Part shown: positions 39,672-48,047 of the stretch, piece after piece
How the letters are laid out: each line of letters starts with the position of its first letter
Position numbering within the stretch: the stretch's first letter is position 1
NCBI RefSeq assembly: GCF_000015965.1
Contig: NC_009091.1
Span: forward strand, 1,550,001 to 1,614,000
Length of the DNA: 64,000 nt
Source of the DNA: Prochlorococcus marinus str. MIT 9301
Lineage (GTDB): Bacteria; Cyanobacteriota; Cyanobacteriia; PCC-6307; Cyanobiaceae
Reading direction: 5' to 3'
Translations under genes and position numbers: made by a program
Notes under the pieces: model-generated
Database searches by the model: none
What the model was told of the DNA's origin: nothing
Seen by the model: the letters and a program-made list of their open reading frames with translations, nothing else

Positions 39672-40127
39672 ATGGCTAAAAGAGTACAAGTCGCATTAAC
39701 TGAATCAATCGCATCACTAGGTAAAGAGGGAGACCTAGTTGAAGTAGCACCTGGATACGCAAGAAATTTTCTATTACCTTATGGCAAGGCAATGAATGTA
39801 ACACCAGCAGTCCTTAAACAAATTGAAAGGAAGAAAGAAAAAGAAAAAATCGCTGCTGACAAATTAAAGCAAGAGGCTTTAGATTTCCAAACTGCATTAT
39901 CTACAATAGGTAGGTTCACTATCAAAAAACAGGTTGGAGAAGATGGAGTCCTTTTTGGAACGGTTACCAATGGGGATGTTGCCGAAGCAATAGAAGCGGC
40001 AACTAAAAAAGAAATTGATAGAAGAAACATTACTGTTCCTGATATTCATAATTTAGGTTCCTTTACTGCAAAAATAAAATTGCATCCAGAAGTAAATGCA
40101 GAAGTAAATATTGAAGTAACAAGTTAA
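39672..40127 (+). CDS. rplI: 50S ribosomal protein L9
   Basis: Large-subunit protein with two globular ends joined by a long helix. From the ATG at 39672 it has 151 residues and starts [20 protein letters not shown], the normal L9 N-terminus; a TTG 15 bases upstream is an unlikely start. [19 protein letters not shown] is the rRNA-binding domain signature. The Lys/Glu-rich helix (about 48-70) leads to the C-terminal domain [18 protein letters not shown]. dnaB follows after 59 bases, a common bacterial pairing. Confidence 0.98.
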   Translation: MAKRVQVALTESIASLGKEGDLVEVAPGYARNFLLPYGKAMNVTPAVLKQIERKKEKEKIAADKLKQEALDFQTALSTIGRFTIKKQVGEDGVLFGTVTNGDVAEAIEAATKKEIDRRNITVPDIHNLGSFTAKIKLHPEVNAEVNIEVTS

Positions 40128-40186
40128 TCAATTTGTTGCATTATTTTGAAAAGTAGCCAGAGTATATATCTAAGCAATTCAAAGAT

Positions 40187-41569
40187 ATGGTTTCCGTACC
40201 TTTTCCAAATAATGGGCAAAATAAAAATTTTAAAAAGGATTTTAATAGTGAAAATGCTGGATTAGTTCCTCCTCAAAACGTTCAAGCAGAGGAAGCTGTT
40301 CTTGGTGGCATACTTCTTGATCCAGACGCGATCGGAAGAATTGCAGACTTAATTAAACCTGAAGCTTTTTATATAAATGCCCATCAAGAGATTTATAGAA
40401 CAGCATTAATGTTGCATACCCAGGGTAAACCAACTGATTTAACATCAATGAGTGCTTGGTTAGCAGATAATGGATCACTAGAAAAAATTGGAGGAAACAG
40501 CAAACTGGTAGAACTAGTTGAAAATGTTTCCTCTACAGCTTCCATAGAACAAGTTGCTAATTTAATTAACGACAAATTCCTGAGAAGGCAACTTATCAGA
40601 TCTGGAAATGAAGTGGTTCAACTAGGTTTTGATCAAACTCAAGATACTAATGAAGTTTTAGATAAAGCAGAGCAAAAAATATTTGAAATCAGTCAAGAAA
40701 AACCTTCAAAAGGTCTGACTCAAGCAGCTGAAATCCTTACAAGTACTTTCAATGAAATAGAGTCAAGATCATTAGGTACTTCAGTAGCTGGTATTCCAGT
40801 AAATTTCTACGACCTTGATGCGATGACTCAAGGTTTTCAAAGAAGTGATTTAATAATTGTTGCTGGAAGACCTTCAATGGGGAAAACTTCAATAGTTCTT
40901 AATCTGGCTAAAAATGTTGCACAATCGCAAGATTTACCTGTGTGTGTATTTAGCCTTGAAATGAGTAAAGAACAATTGACATATAGATTGCTCTCTATGG
41001 AAGTTGGAATCGAGAGTGGCAGGCTAAGAACAGGAAGATTACAGCAAGATGAATGGCCATTACTCGGAGAAGGTATCAATTCATTAGGTCAATTACCAAT
41101 ATTTATAGATGACAAGCCTAACTTAAGTGTTTTAGAGATGAGATCTCTGTGCAGAAGATTAATAGCTGAACAAAAAAAAGAACTTGGATTAATTGTGATT
41201 GATTACCTCCAGTTGATGGAGGGATCAACCCCTGATAATAGAGTGCAAGAACTTTCACGAATAACAAGAGGTCTTAAAAGCATGGCCAGAGAATTAAAAG
41301 TACCAGTAGTAGCTTTATCTCAGCTTAGTAGAGGGGTAGAGTCTAGAACAAATAAAAGACCAATGTTAAGCGATCTAAGAGAATCAGGATCTATTGAACA
41401 AGACGCAGATTTAGTATTAATGATTTATAGAGATGAATACTATAATCCAGAGACTGAAGATAGAGGAATTACAGAAATCATTGTCACTAAACATAGAAAT
41501 GGACCCGTAGGAACTGTTAAATTATTATTTGAACCTCAATTTACTAGATTTAGGAATTTAGCTAATTAA
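40187..41569 (+). CDS. dnaB: Replicative DNA helicase
   Basis: Hexameric 5'-3' helicase at the replication fork. The N-terminal DnaB domain begins VPPQNVQAEEAVLGGILLDP. The RecA-like core has Walker A GRPSMGKTS at about 227-235, CVFSLEMSKEQLTYRLLSME, Walker B GLIVIDYLQLMEG, VVALSQLSRGVESR and LRESGSIEQDADLVLMIYR. 460 residues with no intein, although dnaB inteins occur in some cyanobacteria. 12 bases separate it from mnmG. Confidence 0.98.
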   Translation: MVSVPFPNNGQNKNFKKDFNSENAGLVPPQNVQAEEAVLGGILLDPDAIGRIADLIKPEAFYINAHQEIYRTALMLHTQGKPTDLTSMSAWLADNGSLEKIGGNSKLVELVENVSSTASIEQVANLINDKFLRRQLIRSGNEVVQLGFDQTQDTNEVLDKAEQKIFEISQEKPSKGLTQAAEILTSTFNEIESRSLGTSVAGIPVNFYDLDAMTQGFQRSDLIIVAGRPSMGKTSIVLNLAKNVAQSQDLPVCVFSLEMSKEQLTYRLLSMEVGIESGRLRTGRLQQDEWPLLGEGINSLGQLPIFIDDKPNLSVLEMRSLCRRLIAEQKKELGLIVIDYLQLMEGSTPDNRVQELSRITRGLKSMARELKVPVVALSQLSRGVESRTNKRPMLSDLRESGSIEQDADLVLMIYRDEYYNPETEDRGITEIIVTKHRNGPVGTVKLLFEPQFTRFRNLAN

Positions 41570-41581
41570 ATCGATCCTAAA

Positions 41582-43564
41582 ATGCAAGATCATCACTCAA
41601 CAAATGAATCTTTTGATGTCATCGTTATTGGTGGTGGACATGCAGGATGCGAAGCAGCCATAACAACAGCAAAATTGGGATTTTCTACAGCCTTATTTAC
41701 AATTAATTTAGATAGGATTGCCTGGCAACCTTGCAACCCTGCAGTTGGCGGACCGGCAAAAAGCCAGTTGGTACATGAAGTTGATGCATTAGGTGGAATT
41801 ATTGGTAAATTAGCTGATGAGACAGCTATACAAAAAAGAATATTAAATGCAAGTAGAGGCCCAGCTGTATGGGCATTAAGAGCTCAAACAGATAAAAGAG
41901 AATACTCAAAAAAGATGATTGAAATACTACAAAATACAGATAATTTATCTTTAAAAGAGGCAATGATTACTGAACTGGATATTGCAAAAACTGAAGAAAT
42001 TGGATTGAACTCAAAAAGAACCGTAAAAAAAAGAATAAAGGGTGTAAGGACTTTCTTTGGTAGTTATTATTCAGCAAGATCAGTTATCATCACAGCTGGT
42101 ACGTTCTTAGAAGGAAGAATATGGATAGGAAATAAATCAATGTCAGCTGGTAGATCGGGCGAACAAGCAGCAAAAGGTCTTACTGAAAATTTGCACGAAA
42201 TTGGTATTAAAACAGAACGTTTAAAAACAGGAACTCCAGCAAGAGTTGATAAAAGAAGTATCATTTTTGATGACTTAGATATTCAACCAAGCACTGCAGC
42301 AGATAAATATTTTTCGTTTGACCCAGATATAAAAAATAATATGCCTCAAGTTAGTTGTCACATAACAAGAACAACTACCAAAACACATCAACTAATTCGA
42401 GACAATTTACATTTAACTCCTATTTACGGCGGTTTTATTGATAGTAAGGGGCCAAGATATTGTCCATCAATTGAAGATAAAATCGTTAAATTTGCTGATA
42501 AAGAATCACATCAAATTTTCTTAGAACCAGAAGGAATTAATACACCTGAAATATATGTACAAGGATTTTCTACAGGTTTACCCGAAAATATTCAATTAGA
42601 ACTTTTAAGAACCTTACCAGGATTGAATGAATGTAAAATGTTGCGACCAGCATATGCTGTGGAGTATGACTATATACCTGCAACACAGCTCCAAACATCA
42701 CTCGAAACGAAAGAAATTGAATATTTATTTAGCGCGGGACAAATTAATGGGACTACTGGTTATGAAGAAGCAGCAGCACAAGGATTAGTTGCAGGAGTCA
42801 ATGCGACAAGAAAACTAAGCAAAAAAGATCCAATAATCTTCACAAGAGAAAGCAGTTATATAGGAACAATGATCAATGATTTAATTACCAAAGATCTCAA
42901 AGAACCATACAGAGTTTTAACTAGTAGGAGTGAATATAGGTTAACTCTTAGAGGAGATAATGCGGATAGGAGATTAACACAATTAGGCTATCAAATAGGG
43001 CTAATTAATGAGAAAAGATGGTCGGCTTATCAAGAAAAAATGAAACTTCTCGAGGAAGAGAAATTTAGATTAAATAAAACTCGTTTAAAAAATACCGAGG
43101 AAATATCAAAAAAAATAGAATTAGAAACGGGATCAAAGATCAAAGGCTCAATAACTTTGAAGGAACTCTTAAAAAGACCAGATTTTCATTATTCAGATCT
43201 AATTAAATATAATTTGACTGAAAAAAATCTAGGTTCTTCAATACAGGAAGGTGTTGAAATAGATATTAAATACGAGGGTTATCTAAAAAGGCAAAAAAAC
43301 AACATTGAACAAATAAATCGTCAAAGCTGTAAATCTCTGCCTCAAGAAATAAATTATGAAAAGATAGAAACATTATCTTTAGAAGCTAGAGAAAATTTGA
43401 ATAAAATAAAGCCAAAAAATTTTGGTGATGCCTCAAAAATTCCTGGAGTAAGCAAAGCTGATTTAACTGCATTACTTGTTTGGCTAAAAATAAGAGAAAT
43501 AAAAAAAGAAAAGGCAAATATTTTTATCGAAAAAAAGTTATCATCTAAAAAGCATTCCGTCTGA
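41582..43564 (+). CDS. mnmG: tRNA uridine 5-carboxymethylaminomethyl modification enzyme MnmG
   Basis: FAD- and NADH-dependent partner of MnmE that modifies U34 of several tRNAs. FAD site [12 protein letters not shown] at about 16-27, then [20 protein letters not shown], the active-site region [55 protein letters not shown] and the C-terminal helical domain with [20 protein letters not shown]. 660 residues, slightly long because of Lys-rich inserts. Its UGA stop is directly followed, in the same frame, by the upstream part of the chorismate lyase frame. Confidence 0.97.
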   Translation: MQDHHSTNESFDVIVIGGGHAGCEAAITTAKLGFSTALFTINLDRIAWQPCNPAVGGPAKSQLVHEVDALGGIIGKLADETAIQKRILNASRGPAVWALRAQTDKREYSKKMIEILQNTDNLSLKEAMITELDIAKTEEIGLNSKRTVKKRIKGVRTFFGSYYSARSVIITAGTFLEGRIWIGNKSMSAGRSGEQAAKGLTENLHEIGIKTERLKTGTPARVDKRSIIFDDLDIQPSTAADKYFSFDPDIKNNMPQVSCHITRTTTKTHQLIRDNLHLTPIYGGFIDSKGPRYCPSIEDKIVKFADKESHQIFLEPEGINTPEIYVQGFSTGLPENIQLELLRTLPGLNECKMLRPAYAVEYDYIPATQLQTSLETKEIEYLFSAGQINGTTGYEEAAAQGLVAGVNATRKLSKKDPIIFTRESSYIGTMINDLITKDLKEPYRVLTSRSEYRLTLRGDNADRRLTQLGYQIGLINEKRWSAYQEKMKLLEEEKFRLNKTRLKNTEEISKKIELETGSKIKGSITLKELLKRPDFHYSDLIKYNLTEKNLGSSIQEGVEIDIKYEGYLKRQKNNIEQINRQSCKSLPQEINYEKIETLSLEARENLNKIKPKNFGDASKIPGVSKADLTALLVWLKIREIKKEKANIFIEKKLSSKKHSV

Positions 43565-43630
43565 GCACTGAATAATAAACTTTTTAACTCACCAAATATC
43601 TTATGGGAAGAAAAAGCCTCTACTTTTTTA

Positions 43631-44173
43631 GTGAAAAATTCACTACCAAAAATATCTGGTCCATGGAAATTAATGTTGCTTGGGGATGGAAGTCCAACTA
43701 GACATTTACAACTTTTAACTAATCAAGAGACAAAAATTAAGTTAATTTCAATGCGAGTTGATCCTCTTTTCATTGAAGAAGGTCCTAAAGAATTAAATCA
43801 ATTAAATGGACCTTTAATTAGAAGACAAGTATGGATTAAAAACAATAATAAAAACCTAGCATGGGCTGAAAGTTGGTGGAATGCAGAACAAGTTAATGAA
43901 AATTTAAAAGCCAAAGAAGAACCAATCTGGAAAAATTTAACACAAGACAGATCAGAATTGTTTAGAGAAGTTGACCGAATTTCACTTGTTAATTCAAATT
44001 GGTTAGAAGATCAATTTTGTTGTAAAGGCCCATTCTGGTCAAGAAATTATAGATTTTTCCGAGACAAAAAACCCTTAACAATTATCAGAGAAGTCTTCAA
44101 TCCACATTTAGAAACTTTATTAGGCTATTCAGGAATTAAAGAATTTACAAAACTATACTCTTCTTCTTCTTGA
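43631..44173 (+). CDS. Chorismate lyase (cyanobacterial DUF98-type)
   Basis: Predicted to split chorismate into 4-hydroxybenzoate and pyruvate for plastoquinone, the role assigned to the Synechocystis homolog sll1797. Key features are WKLMLLGDGSPTRHLQLLT, the RRQVWIKNN strand, LAWAESWWNAEQVNENL, DRISLVNSNWLEDQF, and the acceptor-like region LTIIREVFNPHLETLLGYS. From the GTG at 43631 it has 180 residues. The frame stays open upstream to the mnmG stop at 43562-43564, with protein-like codons (NSPNILWEEKASTFL) but no ATG, GTG or TTG, so the true start may be earlier at a rarer codon such as CTG at 43568. The C-terminal four Ser codons overlap the 3' end of the opposite gene by 21 bases. Confidence 0.83.
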   Translation: MKNSLPKISGPWKLMLLGDGSPTRHLQLLTNQETKIKLISMRVDPLFIEEGPKELNQLNGPLIRRQVWIKNNNKNLAWAESWWNAEQVNENLKAKEEPIWKNLTQDRSELFREVDRISLVNSNWLEDQFCCKGPFWSRNYRFFRDKKPLTIIREVFNPHLETLLGYSGIKEFTKLYSSSS

Positions 44174-44716
44174 TCTGGGAAGATTTCTTGATTTTGATTG
44201 AACTTGTTGAATTGATGGATCTCTCGAAGTATTATTCTCATTTTCTGAAGCTCTTTGCCATCTTTCAACTTTGAAATCCATTTCATCTGGCCAATCTTCG
44301 TCCTTACTCTCTTTCACATAAGGTAATTTTTTTTGGTCAGTTGTCTTTAAATTTTTTGGTTGCCTTAAAGATATTGCTTCTAAAGGTCTTTTTGAATGCT
44401 GTGTAGATGATTCATAAGAATTTGAATCTCTTGAAAATGTCTTAATATCGCCTTGATCATCGTAAAAATTCTCATCATTCCAATCATCATTTTCTTCATC
44501 AAAAAATAAATCCACTTTTTCAGATACCCATCTTCCTACTCTTTTAACACTCTTACTTGTTATTCCTTGAAAATCTGAGTTCCTTCTTTTACCTGGCCTA
44601 GCACCAGATACTCCATCAACGAATTGTCTTCCAGTTTCAAAAATTTTATCAACTTGTTTATCAACAATATTTCTATCAAAACTATTTCTAAGATTTCTAA
44701 TTTTCCTTGAATCCAT
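44153..44716 (-). CDS. Highly charged protein of unknown function
   Basis: I do not recognise a domain. 187 residues, mostly polar. A basic N-terminal half, RKIRNLRNSFDRNIVDKQVD through GVSGARPGKRRNSDFQGI and KSVKRVGRWVSEKVDLFF, is followed by an acidic stretch rich in Asp/Glu/Asn, and the C-terminus is basic, ending SRRRRV. The middle and C-terminal parts look disordered; the N-terminal 75 residues may fold as helices. The mix suggests an RNA- or membrane-surface-binding role, but nothing proves it. Convergent overlap of 21 bases with the chorismate lyase gene. Possibly cotranscribed after the SprT-like gene, 84 bases upstream. Confidence 0.65.
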   Translation of the reverse strand: MDSRKIRNLRNSFDRNIVDKQVDKIFETGRQFVDGVSGARPGKRRNSDFQGITSKSVKRVGRWVSEKVDLFFDEENDDWNDENFYDDQGDIKTFSRDSNSYESSTQHSKRPLEAISLRQPKNLKTTDQKKLPYVKESKDEDWPDEMDFKVERWQRASENENNTSRDPSIQQVQSKSRNLPRSRRRRV

Positions 44717-44800
44717 AAATTATTGTTCTTTTTAAAATATAAATTACATTAAAAAAATAAATAATTCCAAAGATAGAAACAAAAACACATCTAATTATTT

Positions 44801-45328
44801 CTAATCAAACAAAATTAAACACTTTTTATTCCATGATCCATTAAAGAAATTTACACAACATTTTTTACAGGCTATATTCTTTATTCTTTTTCTATAAAAA
44901 AATTTCTCACCACAATTTTGACAAGTTCCTATATATTTTAATTCTCTCCTTTCTATAGGAAATGAGTGCCTTACAGAAATTTGAAAATTCTTCTCTTTCT
45001 CATTAATTTGATTCATCTTTTCTAGGAAATTTGGACCATGTATCTCATTTTTCTTTAATATCCTATCTACCCATGCATGAATCATTTCATGACACAAAGT
45101 ACTATTTATTTCACTAGTGGATAATTTACTCAAGATAGGTTTCGATAAGATAATTTCAGAATCTATAAAACCATTAATACGTTTTCTTTTATAAAAACCA
45201 GCAGTAGTTTTTAATCTATTATCACTCCATCTAACTTTTACTAAAGGGTGATTATTAACCGTTAAAGAATTTTCAAAATATTGGCTATTGAATCTATGGA
45301 ATAAGGGTAAAAGAGGAATTACCGGCAT
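44801..45328 (-). CDS. SprT-like zinc metalloprotease
   Basis: 175 residues of the SprT/SPRTN-like family. The metal motif HEMIHAW (HExxH) lies at about 93-99 with a third ligand likely in HGPNFLEKMNQIN. The C-terminal zinc ribbon has Cys pairs, CQNCGEKFFYRK and ACKKCCVNFF. N-terminal FHRFNSQYFENSL matches the family entry region (LF..lN..yF). Eukaryotic SPRTN digests DNA-protein crosslinks; the bacterial relatives are poorly studied, so a repair role is inferred. Divergent, across 85 bases, from the anchored unknown and the ATP-dependent ligase. Confidence 0.85.
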   Translation of the reverse strand: MPVIPLLPLFHRFNSQYFENSLTVNNHPLVKVRWSDNRLKTTAGFYKRKRINGFIDSEIILSKPILSKLSTSEINSTLCHEMIHAWVDRILKKNEIHGPNFLEKMNQINEKEKNFQISVRHSFPIERRELKYIGTCQNCGEKFFYRKRIKNIACKKCCVNFFNGSWNKKCLILFD

Positions 45329-45413
45329 TATGGATTAAAATTAGTATTATTTTGACAAAAAAAGCCATCAAAAACGATTTCTTTTCTTAAAGTAATAAAA
45401 AACTTAAATTAAC

Positions 45414-45833
45414 ATGGATGCAACACTAGTTAAAGATATCGGAATTAAATCATTATTAGTTGGCGGAGCTGTACTAGTTTCTTTTTGGACTTTTAATGCA
45501 GTCAAATTAGTTATAAGCGCCAGAGGAATTAATCCATTAGTAAGAAAGTTTTTCGATCAAATAGCCGCTGGCAGAATTGATGCAGCTTATGGTTTGACTA
45601 CAAAAACTTATAAAACTCATGTAAAACGACAAGACTTTCTTAAATTTTTAGCTAGTCTTAATCTCAATAAATACAGAAATTTAAAATCAGGAAGGCCTAG
45701 AGTCCAAGAAGATCAAATCATAATAACTTTGAATTTAAAATCAGAAGATAAACAAGATGAGCTCCCATTAGATTTTACTTTTGCAAAAACTGACAATGAT
45801 TGGAAAATAGACAGAATAGCTAAAGTGAATTAA
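45414..45833 (+). CDS. Membrane-anchored small protein, NTF2/DUF4864-like
   Basis: 139 residues of unknown function. One N-terminal membrane helix (about 12-32, SLLVGGAVLVSFWTFNAVKL) is followed by a small alpha+beta domain: VRKFFDQIAAGRIDAAYGLT, QDFLKFLASLNLNKYRN, and a final beta segment ELPLDFTFAKTDNDWKIDRI. The order, helices then an antiparallel sheet ending in WKIDR, resembles the DUF4864/DUF4878 group of lipocalin- or NTF2-like periplasmic domains. Only 9 bases before the ligase gene, so likely cotranscribed with it. Confidence 0.7.
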   Translation: MDATLVKDIGIKSLLVGGAVLVSFWTFNAVKLVISARGINPLVRKFFDQIAAGRIDAAYGLTTKTYKTHVKRQDFLKFLASLNLNKYRNLKSGRPRVQEDQIIITLNLKSEDKQDELPLDFTFAKTDNDWKIDRIAKVN

Positions 45834-45842
45834 TAATTTCTT

Positions 45843-47171
45843 GTGAGGCAGAAAGAATTGTTTAAAGAAGAAATAATACATCAATTAGAATTACACCCAA
45901 GTAGATTAGATAAAGAAAAAATCATCTCAGAAGCAATGGAAGATGGTCTAGATGATTTTTTTGAAGGTATACGTATGGCACTTGATCCATTGGTAACTTT
46001 TGGTGTAAAAATTGTCCCTGAGAAAAAGACTGAAAAAAGTCAAAATTTTTTATGGCAAGATTTTAGGAAATTAGCCAATAAGCTTATTCAAAGAGAACTT
46101 ACTGGTCACGCTGCTCGCGATGCAATTCTTACAGCTATGGAATTAGCAACAAAAGAAGAGTGGAATGGATTTTATAGACGAGTTTTAATTAAAGATCTTA
46201 GATGTGGTGTATCTGAAAAAACAATCAACAAGATAGCAAAAAAATTTCCCAAATATGCTATTCCTATTTTTTCTTGTCCTTTAGCTCATGACAGTGCAAA
46301 TCACGAAAAAAAAATGATAGGAAAAAAGCAAATTGAAATCAAATTAGATGGAGTACGCGTCTTAACCATTATTAGACAAAATAAAGTAGAAATGTTTTCT
46401 CGTAATGGGAAACAATTCCATAATTTTGGTCATATTATTTCAGAAATAGAAAATGCTTTAAAAGAAGACCCAGCACCTTATGACTTAGTACTCGATGGTG
46501 AAGTGATGAGCGCTAACTTTCAAGATTTAATGAAACAGGTACATAGAAAAGATGGCAAACAAACTAAAGACGCAGTTCTCCACCTATTTGACTTATGTCC
46601 CCTTGAAAACTTTCAAAAAGGGAGATGGAACACTAGTCAAACAAAAAGAAGTTTATTAGTAAAAGAATGGGTAGCAAAACATTCTATGCTTCTAAAACAT
46701 ATACAAACACTTGAATGGGAAAATGTAGATCTCGACACTATTGAAGGACAAGAAAGATTTGTAGAGCTGAATAAATCTGCTGTAGAAGGTGGGTATGAAG
46801 GAGTAATGATTAAAGATCCTGATGCTATGTATGAATGTAAAAGAACACACAGTTGGTTAAAAGCAAAACCTTTCATTGAAGTCACTTTAAAAGTTGTATC
46901 GGTTGAGGAAGGTACAGGTCGCAACAAAGGGAGACTGGGGGCAATCCTGGTAGAAGGAGAAGATGATGGGTATGAATACAGTCTTAGTTGCGGAAGCGGA
47001 TTTAGTGATATCCAACGAGAAGAATATTGGTCTAAACGTAATCATCTTGTTGGTCAACTTGTAGAAATCAGAGCTGATGCAAAAACCAAATCAAAGGATG
47101 CAGTGGCTTTTAGTCTTAGGTTTCCTAGATTTAAATGCTTTAGAGGATTTAAAGATGGAGAAAAAGTTTAA
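45843..47171 (+). CDS. ATP-dependent DNA ligase, phage (T7-like) type
   Basis: Seals nicks using ATP; cyanobacteria also carry NAD-dependent LigA, so this is a second ligase. 442 residues. Nucleotidyltransferase motifs: I EIKLDGVR with the adenylated Lys at about K167, III DLVLDGEVM, IIIa LHLFDLC, IV EGVMIKDP and V SWLKAKPF. The OB-fold has GRLGAILVEGED, and the C-terminus FPRFKCFRGFKDGEKV resembles the end of T7-group ligases. A helical N-terminal region (1-150) of the kind seen in T4-like ligases precedes the catalytic core. GTG start at 45843 is the most upstream option; a later ATG at residue 32 is less likely. Base composition looks like its neighbours. Confidence 0.9.
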   Translation: MRQKELFKEEIIHQLELHPSRLDKEKIISEAMEDGLDDFFEGIRMALDPLVTFGVKIVPEKKTEKSQNFLWQDFRKLANKLIQRELTGHAARDAILTAMELATKEEWNGFYRRVLIKDLRCGVSEKTINKIAKKFPKYAIPIFSCPLAHDSANHEKKMIGKKQIEIKLDGVRVLTIIRQNKVEMFSRNGKQFHNFGHIISEIENALKEDPAPYDLVLDGEVMSANFQDLMKQVHRKDGKQTKDAVLHLFDLCPLENFQKGRWNTSQTKRSLLVKEWVAKHSMLLKHIQTLEWENVDLDTIEGQERFVELNKSAVEGGYEGVMIKDPDAMYECKRTHSWLKAKPFIEVTLKVVSVEEGTGRNKGRLGAILVEGEDDGYEYSLSCGSGFSDIQREEYWSKRNHLVGQLVEIRADAKTKSKDAVAFSLRFPRFKCFRGFKDGEKV

Positions 47172-47287
47172 ATTTTAAAAATAATATTCAACAAAGTAGT
47201 CAAAGAAAAATGTGGTTTTTAAATAAAAAAAAGAAAAATCTTGGCTATAACATATAAGAATAATTATCAGAACTTTTTGAAAGACTT

Positions 47288-47440
47288 ATGACGAAGAAAA
47301 AAGTTTTCAACTTCGTAAAAACACCTTGTGGACAGGCAAAATATATCGAATTAGAAGCCAACAAAACTTTACTAGGTAAATTGAGGCTTTTGTGGTTTGT
47401 CTTAATTGCATCAATTAGAGATTGGAGTATTAAAGAGTAA
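47288..47440 (+). CDS. Small basic protein, 50 residues, unknown function
   Basis: A short frame from ATG at 47288 to TAA at 47438-47440 encodes a 50-residue basic protein starting MTKKKVFNFVKTPCGQAKYI and continuing ELEANKTLLGKLRLLWFVL with a short hydrophobic patch (LLWFVLIASI), ending RDWSIKE. Residue choice (one Cys-Gly pair, two Trp, no low-complexity run) looks protein-like. It lies 116 bases after the ligase and ends 4 bases before the convergent TVP38-family stop, filling an otherwise empty gap. No homolog is recalled; the call rests on the frame and position. Confidence 0.5.
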   Translation: MTKKKVFNFVKTPCGQAKYIELEANKTLLGKLRLLWFVLIASIRDWSIKE

Positions 47441-47444
47441 ATTC

Positions 47445-48047
47445 TCAAGATTTTTCAAAATATTCTCTTGAGTATTGAGCTGAAAAATATACAACTAAGA
47501 AAGTTGAAATAATTCCAATGCTGGTAATATATAAATTATTTGGTGATTGCACATTTTTTAACTCCTGAATACTTTTTGCCAAACTGCCTATTGAGCAATA
47601 AAGAACAGTTCCTGGAATTATTCCAAGAAGACCAAGAGCAAAATCTCTAAATTTAATATTATTCAAGCCATAAAAATAATTAAGAATACTGAAGGGAAAT
47701 ATCGGAGATAATCTCGCTAAAAAAATTAATTTAAGTCCGCCTTTTTCTACTACTTTTTCCATGACACTTAATTTTGGATAACGGCTAAAAAGATTTTTTA
47801 GCTTTTTTGCAAAAAAACTCTTTGATACAAAAAAAGCAACTGATGCTCCTATGAAAGCGGAAATGAAAACGATAATTGATCCTAAATATGAGCCATATAA
47901 AAAACCTGATAATAAAGATAACCAAGAGGCTGGAAGTATTAATAAAACAGTAAAAATATAAATACAAGCAAACGAAAAGATCCCAAAGCCAGTATTAAAA
48001 AAAAAAGATAAATTATAAATATTTTCAAGAAATATATTCATTCTCAA
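47445..48047 (-). CDS. TVP38/TMEM64-family membrane protein
   Basis: 200-residue inner-membrane protein of the TVP38/DedA (VTT domain) superfamily. Five or six hydrophobic segments are visible. The conserved loop FLYGSYLGSIIVFISAFIGA corresponds to the G-x-x-x-G region of the family, and GLKLIFLARLSPIFPFSILN is the hallmark R-(L/F)-x-P-x-x-P half-helix. Related proteins act as lipid scramblases or flippases of phosphatidylglycerol or undecaprenyl phosphate; the substrate here is unknown. Its start overlaps the valS stop by 4 bases, so translation is coupled. Confidence 0.88.
   Translation of the reverse strand: MRMNIFLENIYNLSFFFNTGFGIFSFACIYIFTVLLILPASWLSLLSGFLYGSYLGSIIVFISAFIGASVAFFVSKSFFAKKLKNLFSRYPKLSVMEKVVEKGGLKLIFLARLSPIFPFSILNYFYGLNNIKFRDFALGLLGIIPGTVLYCSIGSLAKSIQELKNVQSPNNLYITSIGIISTFLVVYFSAQYSREYFEKS

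Noticed and set aside
40187-41569. Intein in dnaB (and in dnaX)
   Set aside because: Both proteins run through their conserved motifs without insertion and have normal lengths.
45843-47171. Prophage remnant around the ATP-dependent ligase
   Set aside because: No integrase, terminase, structural genes or attachment repeats nearby; neighbours are ordinary host genes.
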